Source of the DNA: Pratylenchus scribneri
Taxonomy: Eukaryota > Nematoda > Chromadorea > Rhabditida > Pratylenchidae
NCBI GenBank assembly: GCA_030063045.1
Contig: JAQSEB010000034.1
Coordinates: 1,736,001-1,800,000 of the forward strand
Direction of reading: 5' to 3'
DNA: 64,000 nt
Shown: piece after piece, positions 1 to 10,522 of the stretch
Position numbering within the stretch: the first letter of the stretch is position 1
Layout: every line of letters begins with the position of its first letter
Program-made: the position numbers and the translations under genes
Notes under the pieces: model-generated
Databases searched by the model: none
What the model was told of the DNA's origin: nothing
What the model saw: the letters and a program-made list of their open reading frames with translations, nothing else

Positions 1-185
1 ACACATTTTTATATTTAATTGTGGTGGAAAATTTGGCAATGAACAATTTTAAAATGGAAAATGGGAGAGGGGAAGAGGTGGGTAAAAATCCGAAGGGGAG
101 CGAACACAAAAATGTAAGAGAAAATACAAATTAATTTAATCATTCATTCAATCATCAAAAAATTCTCTTCATCTTCTTCTTCGCG

Positions 186-3004
186 TCAATACCAAGCTCT
201 TTTGATCGTCGTCCTTTTTCGTCTTCTTCTTTTCTTCCCATTGTTGTTGTTGTTGCGTTTTGCCTGCCTTTGATCATCCTCCACCTCTTCCTCCTCTTCA
301 ACCATGACCACCGTTGTGGTCGTTCTTTCTGTTTTTGGCTTTTGCAGTTGATTTTGATTGCGGAAGCCTCTTTTCGGCACATTCGATGATGATGTGCCCT
401 CCGATGAGTTGGCTCCTTCTTCCACGCCTTCTTCTTCCGAATCGCTCTCCGAAATTGTGGCCAAATTGCTGGTTGTTGTTGTTGTTGTGGATGAATTGTT
501 GGCGGCATTGTTGATCATCATTGATGGATGTGGCACAACTTCATTTGGAAGACGCAATTGAAGGCCGCCATCCGGTGTTGCATACAAAGTCATTACGTTT
601 GGATGAATTTGATCTAAAAAAAAATTGTTAAAATGAGAAACGTCATGTCGAAAATTGTAATTGTTCGGAAGATTTTCCTAGGCCCAAAAATCTTATACTC
701 ATTTGACTTGCCTCATAAAGAAATGCATCATTTGATAATGTTTCAGCTTAGGTTTAATCCACTTTAAATTTATTTTTAAACCAATAAACCAAAATTGGTT
801 TAAACCGTTTAATACCCTTTAATTTTGACCAAAACATGAAAAACCCTCCCTCCTAAAACCATTTTTGATGTTCGCTCTTTTCAACATTGTTTTTTTTGTT
901 TAATTAATAATTTGTTTACCATGGTTTGGGCCCATCGGTTGTGTCCATGAATTTGGTGCATAATTTGGAATTGAACGGCAACAAAACAAATTTGTGAATT
1001 TTGTCCAAATGTCAGTGCGAGTTGCGAAAATCTGCAATATGAATTAATTACAATTCTTTTTTATTAAAAAACTCACAATCATTGGCATAAAAAGTGGATG
1101 GAACAATTTGGCCAACCTTTTTTAAAAATTAATATTTATTAAATTAAAATAATAATAATAAAATTACGTGATCAGCGTGTCCACATCCTGAGGAATTTCC
1201 ATTTCCTCTGAGTCCCATCGATTCAATAATTCGAAACTGTTGCGCAACTTAAATTAAATATAAAAATTAAAAATAAAGGAAAAATTATTATGAATTTGTG
1301 TTAAAATTTTGTTCAAATGCCTTATACTGATGAGGAAAAATGATCATCCGCGACTGGGAACCGAACTTTCGACCTCTAGCTCTAGTGCAAAGAATGTTAC
1401 CACTATGCTAAACTGACTTGTTGGCTGATTTATTATTTTTCTTTACAGGGACTAAGAATTTTGGGTGTAGAGAAAGGATTTTTGGTTGATCCAAAACCCA
1501 ATTTAAATTAAATCTTTTTAAAATTAAAATTTCATTGAATTAGATTAATCATTCGCCAAATTGTTTTTACCTGATAAAAGAAATCCAAACAAATGTAGGG
1601 TCCTTCGATCAAAACGAATTCGAGTGTAAGCAGAAGGACAAGGCGGCTCAAATTCATTTGTTCCTCCAAGGCTCGACTCTAAAAATGAGGAAATATTTTT
1701 GATTTATTTAATGAAAATACCTCCATAATGAATGCCCCATAATCTTGTTGTTTGATGGGCAAATTCCGCTCAATTCTTTTATGTTTGAGGATGGAGCCAA
1801 AGCAAATGAGAAGGACGAAGAAGCAACCCTTTAAAATGCAGGGGATTTATGAATTAAAAATGGATAATATAATTAGTTTAAAAATATAAAAAATTACCCC
1901 GTAGACGAGCATTTGAAAGATGGAATAAAGAATTGGAGAGCCACTGCGTGAAAATAAAAATTTTTAAAAAATTATAATTGGATAAAAAAACCTGCCAACG
2001 GCGCACAGATAACGGAACGGGAAAACGGTGACAGGGAATCCGGGCAAGAAAAGCGGTGTAGCAAAGCAAATTGGGATGATGGTGAACAGCAGGGAGAGGA
2101 TGCCAAAAAATTTGATTGTGACCAAATGGCGGCCGATCAAGTTGAGCGCACGTTCCACGGCCATCAATGTGAGGAGGAGAAGTGTGGCCAAAAGGGCAAA
2201 CTAAAAGGGGAAATGAATTTATTTCGTTTGGAAATATACTGTGGATGAATAGAATAACTATATTAAGCTCGAAAAAATTACTTTATCTTAAGAGGGTTCG
2301 AACCTGAGACCTAATTTTTACAGAATTGAAGGGTCCCTTCTTTGGTTCGAAATTAATTTTTGCTAATAAAATTTTCTTTGAGAATTCTAATCAGCCTAAA
2401 ACCTGCCCTAATTCGGTAGATAATTTTGAATACCTGTTGGGTGAGGGCATTCAAACGGCAAAAAACATTGCCAAAAATCCATTGACCACCTTTAAATAAA
2501 ATGTTTAATTAATTGTTTAAAAATGAAATAAAATAACCATTGGCAACATAAAGCAACGAAACAAGCATAATGAAGAGAACATCGAACAAATTGAATCTGT
2601 AAATGTGGAATATTTTTGATTTTTTTATGGCAAAAAAAAAACATACAGTGCCAAAATGCAAAACATTAAATAGAGGAGGGAAGCTCGCAATTTATAACTG
2701 TAATGAATAAAATATAAAGTGAATATTGATTGAATGAAATCACAAACCTGGACAAAATTGTGGCAAAAAGTGAAGAATTCAGGAAAAAAGAACAGCAAAC
2801 CAGGATGGACATGAGAACAGAAATTGAGGTGGAAAGACCGGCAGAGGCCTTCTGTTTCAGCGCAACATCGGCAATTGTTTCGTCGATGGCGACCAATTCA
2901 ATTGGATGCATTGTTGTTGCTGTTGGGGTGCTGGAATAATTGGCCGTTGGCAACAATGATGAATTGATGATGGTGGCCGGTGTTGAGATGGTCGTTGTCG
3001 CCAT
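186..3004 (-). CDS. Class A (rhodopsin-like) G-protein-coupled receptor, orphan
   Basis: Spliced gene of about ten exons; first exon 2748-3004 starts MATTTIST. A Ser/Thr-rich N-terminus precedes TM1 (with the conserved Asn in FFLNSSLF). TM2 carries NLFDVLF, followed by WIFGNVFC, the usual Trp/Gly/Cys signature before TM3. TM3 ends in MAVERALN, so the DRY motif reads E-R-A. TM4-TM5 lie in the exon around 1990-2200, TM6 is LVLLLTLEFVLIEGPY with the conserved Pro, and TM7 reads FHPLFMPM in place of NPxxY. Helix 8 (IFATRTDIW) leads to FCC, a possible palmitoylation site, then a tail with Thr/Asn runs, an acidic stretch and a terminal Lys/Arg cluster. It should be a plasma-membrane receptor; the ligand cannot be told. 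Introns hold repeat C and two SINE-like copies. The fold is well supported, the subfamily is not. Confidence 0.8.
660..850. repeat. Repeat family C copy
   Basis: Carries the diagnostic near-palindromic core AACCAAAATTGGTTTAAACC followed by GTTTAATACCC, shared with copies at 26.4, 32.0, 41.0, 43.1 and 43.9 kb. It lies in the last long intron of the GPCR gene. Confidence 0.6.
1330..1440 (-). repeat. tRNA-derived SINE-like copy (tRNA-Ala-like head)
   Basis: Read on the minus strand, a box A-like stretch (TAGCATAGTGGTAACA), an anticodon-arm-like region around TTTGCAC, GAGGTCGAA and a box B-like GTTCGGTTCCC follow in tRNA order. The acceptor stem does not pair, so this is not a functional tRNA. 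It lies in a GPCR intron. Confidence 0.6.
2260..2360 (-). repeat. SINE-like repeat copy (box B core)
   Basis: Contains the family core GGTTCGAACC next to GAGACCTAA in inverted orientation, inside a GPCR intron. Confidence 0.5.
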
Positions 3005-3768
3005 TTTTGCTGCTGATTGGAAATGTACTAAATTGACAAAATTAATTAATTGAATAATTGACTATGGTTTATATTTTATTAGCAGAAAATTTCGACCCAA
3101 ATGTAGGACCCCTTCTAAATCTTACGCTAACCTACTAAGTAGAAAATAATTTTTCTGGCTTGGTTTCCAAAGCATTTTTATATATTCTACAGTGAATTCC
3201 AATAAGAAAACCGTCATTTAAACGATAAATTGCAGTATCAATACCGTTAAATTTTGCAGGGAATTTTATTAAATTCGAGAAGGAATGATGAAATAAAATG
3301 AGCCAAGTTGTTTACCCTTTTGCTTTTGAAATAAATCCAATTATAAAACTCACCAATGTTCAAACATTTGATTATCAATTGCCATGGGGAGGATGGAGCC
3401 GCGCATTCGGTGCCAATGTCAAGTTGGTGGCTGCCAACCACCAAAAATGGTAACCAATGGCAACTCGCCTCTTTTTGGAAATATTTATTTTGATTAAAAT
3501 GGAAATAAACTATGAATGAACGCAAATAAGTTTTTGTTTGTGGAGACAAAATATTATTTTGTACAAAATTAATTAATTTTTAAATTTTATCCAAGTTGAA
3601 AAAAAAGTAAATTGGAAATTATCAAAGTTGAAAATTTAAAGTGGAAAATTGTGAATAATGCCTTTTTAAGGCAAAAAAAAACAATGAAAAATGGAAATTT
3701 GGCAAAAATGGAAAATTTTAAACAAAGTTATTCTTCTCCTCATCCACATTATCCATTCCATTCATCCA
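3005..3768. other. Intergenic region between RBR ligase and GPCR genes
   Basis: About 760 bp between two minus-strand genes. It should hold the 3' UTR of the RBR gene and the upstream region of the GPCR. Around 3090-3190 a stretch resembles the tail of the SINE-like family (TTTTTCTGGCTTGG, then TTTTATATATTCTAC). I see no convincing coding exon. Confidence 0.5.
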
Positions 3769-6700
3769 TCACCAGAGGAATTGCAATTGGTTGTAGCGCT
3801 AAAAAATAAAAATGGAATTGTTTTTAAAAAAATTAAATATAAACTGACCGCCCGGTACACGTTGTAAAGGATGCGCTCTTGCCCCACATTGTATGCTCCA
3901 AAACGATCTTCGTCTATGCGAAATGGGTCCTGCACCTGCATTATTGCCTCCAAAAGGGCGGGATCGTCCTCGACCCATTCCGGAAAATTCCATCCCCGAA
4001 GAAATTGTCCCTCCAGGCGCGCTTCCAATTGGAGTATTTGAGCTTCCTGCAATAAAATAATGTCCATGTTCAAAATTTTAAAATAATTTCCCATTTTGCA
4101 CTTACGTCGATTCCAAATCCGCCGTGCGCTGCTTGCAAATGGGCATAAACTGGGCCGGAAGAAGTTGCCTTGAAATTCTCACAAAGCCAGCAAAAATGGA
4201 ATTGGCAGGAACTTTAGAGGGAAATTTCGGATTAAAATTAATAAAATATTAAATTATTACGTGCAATGAAAGTGGTTGCAGCCTAGCCTTTCCCTTTCCA
4301 AGGAATGATAGCAATTCGGGTTGGGACAAAATCGGCGCTGGTTTGATTCCCTGTAAAGAAAATGATTTTTTTTATTTAAATTAAAAAAAAAATTACTTGA
4401 TCCATTGGATTAATTTCGGCTCGAAAACGCTCATTTTTGCGTAATGATGCTAAAATTATTGTTAAAAATTAATGTAAAATGGAAAAATTGACTGACCTGA
4501 TAGCAAGTGGAATGTTTGTGCAAATCATCGCCGCAGCCAATGCATCGGTCCTGCTTGCATTCTGTACAAAAAACGGCCGGATGTTCCAATTCATTTTGAT
4601 TGTTTGGGTCAATGCGAAGCAAATGGCGGCAATCCGGGCTCTTGCAGCGGACCAATTCAACATTTTCCCGAAGATAGCAGGTGAGCGAACGTTTGAGGGC
4701 CGACAAAAGGAAATTGTTGAAGCAAGGTCCGTGGAAATTGCGTGAAAAAACGACCTTTAATAGAATGAATAAAAATGATTATTAACAGGAAAAAATAAAT
4801 TAGGTTTAGGTTTTATCAAAAAAAGTGATGATCGCCTTACCTTCATATCCCGAATGCTGATAATTCGGTTGCATTCTGCCACACATTTCACCGGGAATTG
4901 GGAAGTAGTGTTAAACTGTAAAAATAAAAAAAATTATTCTTCCAATTTTGAATTTAATTATAGCCAACTTACATGGTGGATAAAGCAATTGTCGCAAACA
5001 AAGTGGCCACAAAAAAGGAGTTGAACCCATCCAGCGCCGTCCTCACCATCGAGTTGCTGATAGCAATTCACGCATTCCAAAGGCTGTTGATCATCGGCTC
5101 CACGTCGAGTGTTGTTGTTGAAGTAGGCTATGCCGCATTCACCGGACATCAGATATTCGTAAATTCCCTCCTGGACTATCTAAAAAATATAACAAATTAT
5201 TTTACAAATTATTTTCCCCTTTTAAGTTAACCTCAACATTTGGAAATTGTGTTTTGAAGGTGTCCGTGAATGCAAGCCGATCAGCAGCGGAATTGAATGT
5301 TGCATAAAAAGATTTGTTGAAGATGAAGCGAAGAGGGGCATAACAAGATTCCAGCTAAATTTATAAAAATTAAATATTGAAAATTTAATTAAAATCCACC
5401 TTATGCAAACAAAAATGCTTGACAAGATCCTCGACATTCACCAAAAACGCCACAGCATCTGCTCCGTCTAATGGAATGCGAATTGTGCTGGTCTGAGAGT
5501 CGGTCAATGATGAATTGTCCAAGCCAATTACACGCAGACCAGAGCCGAATAACACCTGAAGTAAAGTTGAGTGATTTATTGATTTAGCTCAAAAGATTAA
5601 TTGATCTTAATTTTGTTTAGTTTTGAGAGGACCTTTCAAATTTGCAAAATTCAAGTCTCAGGTTCGAACCCTCTCAAGGGAAAGTATTTTTTAGAGCTTG
5701 GTATACTTTTAACGCATATTCTTGTAAATACTTTTAGTATTTAGTTAGAGGTTATAGCCTAAATTGTCTAGATAGAACAATAACTCGACCATAAACACTA
5801 ACCAATCTCTACTGTTAGCCCAAACTTTTATGAATCAAATCAGTCCTCTCCCCTCCTCGACTTACCAATGTTTTATAGTCTTCAATGCGGCCTCTGAGCA
5901 CATTCCAATTGATTTCACTGTCCATAATGTTTTGAATCCGCCTGTCCACATATTCTTGAATGGGAATGAGGGCACTGTCCGAACAAATGATTGTGAGAAG
6001 CGATGTGTTGCCATTGTAGCCAGAAATGAATGCACACTCCCCGCCTGTCAATTGTTTGAAAAAGTCCGGTCGCTCATGCACCAATTCTTCAGCAAGCAAG
6101 GGAGCCATCCGAATTCGATGTTCGGAAATCTGCAAAATTTTAGTATAATTTGAAGTTACAAAAAATATTTGAATGAACTTACTGCACAGACAACGCCTCG
6201 CCTTTCCCAACCGGCAGACATTCGGTGAATGAAGTGAGCTTTCATGCGATTCCTCTTGTGCCGTAATTTGAATGCAACCGCAGGGCCATCAGCGTCTCCC
6301 ATTTGAATGATACTCTTCTTTGAAATCTGTGATGATTAAATTAATGATTAATGTTTTTAAACTTTTAAATGTACCGTCGTTTCCTTTGAATGCATCATGC
6401 TGAATTATTCATTCATTAAAATTTAAATTTCAGTTAAAATTAAACCTGAGAGCCACGCCCGAACGAAGAATGTAAAACATGTTGGTATCGCCAAAAGTGA
6501 TGGTGAAAGCATTTTGCAATGCGGAAATGACATATGCCTGCCTCTGTTAAATAAATTAGCATTGGATTATTTTTCGATTCGAAAACACTTACCAATTTAC
6601 CAACATATTGGTGCCGCGGTGGACGGATTTGATAAGTCTGGTCCTTCAGTCGATTGTAAGGTTGGCCGCAAATCACGTGACCCCAATTTTTGTCTTGCCT

Positions 6701-7077
6701 CATCTCAAACGACTTTTGCAGTGAATTGGCCCACGCGCTGACTTCGCCGAACAACTTGAGCACATGAAAATCGTTGCTGCTGAACATTTGTGCCTTGTAG
6801 CAAACATAAATCGAATATGCCAATTTAAGATCGTCCTTCACAGTAGAAAACGCCTGAATTCATTGACTAATTAATGGATTAAAGAATAAAAAACTAAAAC
6901 CTCTAATGCATTGAAGTATTTTAGCAGTTCTGCACCAGCAGGCAATTCAGCAATGGCCACAACAAAAGAAGCTTCTTCCGCAATTTTCCATTCTCCCGCC
7001 AGTTTGATAAAATTTAGAGTTGAATCATTGCTCAAACTTTCTTTAATTTTCGCACGTTGCTTTGAAGTAAGATCCAT
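3769..7077 (-). CDS. RBR-type (RING-IBR-RING2) E3 ubiquitin ligase
   Basis: Multi-exon gene starting MDLTSKQRAK at 7077 and ending LQFLW at 3769. RING1 begins CVNC and continues FCGHFVCDNC; the next exon adds KCVAEC. The IBR has CKSPDC, CTECKQDRCIGC and HKHSTC. RING2 reads CPNPNC, then GCNHFHCTSC and FCWLC; the Cys in GCNHF aligns with the catalytic thioester Cys of parkin/HOIP-type enzymes. RBR ligases take ubiquitin from an E2 onto this Cys before passing it to substrate. The long N-terminal part (about 500 residues) has no fold I can name, and the substrate is unknown. A SINE-like copy lies in the intron near 5570-5860. The last junction uses donor GTCAGT and leaves a short final exon. Confidence 0.9.
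5610..5720 (+). repeat. SINE-like repeat copy
   Basis: Contains AAGTCTCAGGTTCGAACCC, a box B-like core, followed by a family tail (AAAGTATTTTTTAGAGCTTG). It is in an intron of the RBR gene, antisense to it. Confidence 0.55.
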
Positions 7078-8038
7078 TTTTTCCAATTTATAATTTTGAA
7101 TTGTATTATTAACTCTAAAATTGCTTGAAACTATCATCATATTATTTGTTTTATTGGTTTAAGATGTGAGCTATATTCTCAATTGCGAACTAATTGTGAA
7201 GTTTAAGGATGGATAAGAAATAATATTTGCTTTATTGGTTTAAGATGTGAGCTATATATTCTTAATTGCGATTGCGAGCGAATTGTGGTTTAATATTCAA
7301 CCTTATAATAAGACATTACATTATACATTCACATTCCAATCAATCAAAAGTCAAAACCTAACTAGGTATTGTATATGTATCTTTCATGTTTACTTATTAA
7401 TTGTACGGATCTGCATCTGCGCTAAAAAATTAGGCCGCCTGTTAAACCATTCAGAAAATTTTAATTGCTAACTAATTTATGAAATTAAAGGATGGACTCG
7501 ATGGAGGATGGATAAGAAATAAGAATTAGATATCGATATTTTTTTACATCAAACGATCAAAAAACATTATCATTTATCAATTACGATTTTCAAGTTAAGG
7601 CAAAGCAAATAAGTAGGGTAGGATCGAGTATGTATGTATTTGAGAATGAACAATGAATCTGATGATGCATGATGCTTGCTCTGCCATGCAAAAAAATCGA
7701 TATTGTTCTTTTTTTCTCTGTTGCTTCATTTTCTCTTTTCTCGGGCTACAGTAATCGATGAAATTTTATCCAAAATAAAATGGAAGAATTAAAATTCGAG
7801 AATTATTATTCGAGATTGGGGATCGCGGATCGGGGTCGGGATTCGGGTTCGGGTACCTTATAAAATAATTTCTTGGTCGATCATCATGATTCTTGATCAA
7901 AATTCAATCATCGTCATTTTTATTTTTTTCCTATTATTATTGAATCCTGCTGAATAAATTATGCTTTTCTCTTTCATTTTAACTTTGATTTTAATTAATT
8001 GCAGAATTTAAGCCGGAACTAACAAAATTTTTATTTGG
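7078..8038. promoter_or_regulatory. Divergent promoter region between RBR ligase and eme-1
   Basis: The 960 bp between two divergent starts should contain both promoters. It holds an imperfect local duplication (7145-7220 and 7225-7295, both with TTATTGGTTTAAGATGTGAG) and a GC-rich tract at 7815-7857 of diverged GATCGG/ATTCGG/GTTCGG hexamers. No coding exon is evident. Acceptor-like TTAATTGCAG near 8005, about 30 bp before the eme-1 ATG, could serve trans-splicing. Confidence 0.45.
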
Positions 8039-10065
8039 ATGGATGCGAGCGAAGAAATTATTGTATTATCGGACGAAGATGATGACGAAAAACCAATAAA
8101 TGACAACAAAAATGGTAGCAATGTTTTTGGTGAATTCCACAAATTTGATGAAGAAAAACAACAAAATGATTTGATGGATGATTTTGCACCACCCCAACAA
8201 AGTGATGAGCAATTGTATTTTGGCAATGATGATTTTATGGATGACGATGGATTAATGTTTAATTTGGAAAAGCGAAAAGAAGAGAATGAACAACAATGCC
8301 CAACAACAAGTCAAGAATTATTCAATCGGATGCAACAAAAACCACCAAAAACAACATTGAAACGCCCAAACAACAAAGAGCAAAAGAAGGAGAATGATGA
8401 TGAAGGAAACGAAGAAGCGGAGGGAATGATGCCGGCAAAAAGGAAGAAGCGAACAAAGGAGGAAATTGAACAAGAAAAGGTTTGGTTGTAAATTCCAAAA
8501 CATTGATTTAATATTTGAGAAATTTAGCTGGAAAAACAAGTCAACAAAATTCGAAGGGAAATTCTGTCGTCGAAGAATAGCAAATGCGAGAAATATTTAT
8601 TTTGCCATTGCTCAACAAGAATTCTACAAATTGATGGTTGGTGAATGCTGGGGGAGTGGTGGTTTAAATCTTTAATTTTTAGACCAAATTGAAGAAGAAC
8701 TTCGCAAAAGATTCGAAGAGAGAGGAATTCCCAGCCAAATTATCTTTGACAATTCGCCCACACAAACAATGCGAATCATTTGGAAACGTAAACGAATTGA
8801 TGCCGCAATGGATGATGGAAAATTGATTAGTAAAGAAATAATGGTAAGCAAAATTAATTTGAAATTGAAAAAAAATATTTAAAATGCATTTTAGGAAGTG
8901 CAAAATTACTTTTTCTCTGTTCTCAGCGGCGACACATTCACCCAATTGGCAAAGGCGAAAAATGGAATTCTGGATTATATTAAGGTTTTTTTGGAAGGGG
9001 AATTAATAAATGGGAATATTTTTGACAAAATGATTATAAACTATTCAACGGTTGATCTTAGACCCCCATACACCTTAGACCTTATACTCAAAAAGTTAAA
9101 CCATTCAATGCATTTACCAGCTCTATCTAATTGAGAATATTTAGTTTGTGCATGTTGGGCAAACCTTTCTTAAACCATAAATTTTATTTCTGACAAATTC
9201 ATCATTAATAAAATCAAATTAAATTTAGGAACAAATAGCGGCAAACAAAATGAAAAGAGCACGCCTTACACTGGTCATTCTGGGCAAGCACACAATCCGA
9301 GAAAACACAGTTTGTATTTAGGGGTTCATTTCAATTTTATTAATTAAAATTTCAGGTCGATTCATTGATCTTCGAAGCATATGAACAATTTGGGGCACAA
9401 TTTCGATTTGTTCGCGATGCACTGGACTTTTCCTTTATTGTTGTTCAAATGCATCGATCTTTGGCCAAATTTGAGAAGAAAGCGGAAAAAATGGTTTGGC
9501 TTATTAAACAATTAAAAAATTACAAAAAAAAATTTATGAAGATTTTCGACTTTACTTTGGGACCCAAAAATTAGGTCTCGGGTTCGAACCTGCTCCGAGG
9601 CAAATAATTTTTTTCGTGCTTGATAACACTTTTATGAATTTTTAAACCACATTTCAGAAAAAAATGAAACAATTAACATTTTTGATTGCATTCATATTCA
9701 GGTGGAAGAGTCCGGCGCATTCATTGCGGAGAAGGGAATTGCGGATGGCCCCGGAATGGTCGCAGATTGGTGGACCAAAATGCTGGACCATATGCACCGA
9801 ATGAGTGAGGATCAAAAAAGGGCTATTGTGCAAGCGCATCCAAATCCCATCAAGTAATTTTTATTACAAATTAACAATAAAAAAATCTAAATTAAGACTT
9901 ATGGACCGCCTTCTTGACCCTAACAATTCGCCGGGCAATTCAATGTTCATTTTATCGGAAATTCAAATGGAAAATGGCCGCCGGCTGGGCCCAGTGTTGG
10001 CGCAGAAAATTTACAAAATGTTGACCAGCCTCGACGGGACGGAAATAATCGATTCGGGAGAATAA
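8039..10065 (+). CDS. eme-1: EME1-like crossover junction endonuclease subunit
   Basis: Eight exons: 8039-8478, 8529-8636, 8683-8843, 8895-8984, 9229-9309, 9356-9493, 9702-9853 and 9897-10065, all phases consistent. An acidic disordered N-terminus (IIVLSDEDDDE) is followed by a basic Lys/Arg region and a coiled stretch (KEEIEQEKLEKQVNKIRREI). Then comes an ERCC4-like domain with PSQIIFDNSP, IIWKR, LTLVILG and FRFVRDALDFSFIVVQ, and a C-terminal helical part (DGPGMVADWW, MDRLLDPNNSPGNSM, GRRLGPVLAQKIY) like the helix-hairpin-helix end of the family. EME1 is the non-catalytic partner of MUS81, which cleaves branched DNA during recombination and fork repair. The order acidic-basic-nuclease fold-HhH suits EME1 better than MUS81, and I see no active-site ERKxxxD motif. 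The exon 6-7 intron holds a SINE-like copy. Confidence 0.8.
9545..9650 (+). repeat. SINE-like repeat copy
   Basis: Contains TTAGGTCTCGGGTTCGAACC, then CTCCGAGGCAAATAATTTTT and a CTTTTATG tail. It lies in eme-1 intron 6. Confidence 0.6.
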
Positions 10066-10522
10066 AACAAACACATCAATTGACACTCACCTATTTTTTA
10101 TACATTTTTTTGTTATGAATTTGGAGATCTGTATTTATTATTATTCGTTCAAAAAATTGAAAAATATTTGGCAATAAAATTATCAAAGTGAATTGTTTTG
10201 TGAAGAGGGATGTGGAATTTGGAAGCTTGAAAAGAGCTGAGGACAACACAAAATCACATGAAAATGATGGGAGTATTATGGCCTCTGATCACAATCCTCA
10301 ATTCTTACCAGGCTTTTCAATAAAAAGGCACATTTTTAGAGAGTGGGCGGGTGCTAATAATGGCAAAATTAAACAAAAAATATTTGAGAGGAGGAATGTG
10401 TGTCTGATGGCGGTGGGAATACAATTTAAGAAGTGTGGGTCAAAAAGGATTGGAGCATTGAAAAAATAAATCACAAATTGAATAAAATCACATAAATTTG
10501 GGGTCATCATTTTTGAGTGCAT
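10066..10522. other. Convergent 3' region of eme-1 and pantothenate kinase
   Basis: 457 bp between convergent stop codons. GCAATAAAATT near 10170 is a good poly(A) signal for eme-1. Apparent reading frames of 70-90 codons at 10188-10522 resemble nothing known and lie where 3' UTRs are expected. Confidence 0.45.

Noticed and set aside
1330..1440. Functional tRNA-Ala gene on the minus strand
   Set aside because: TTTGCAC anticodon-like loop and box B are present, but the stems are degraded and it lies inside a GPCR intron.
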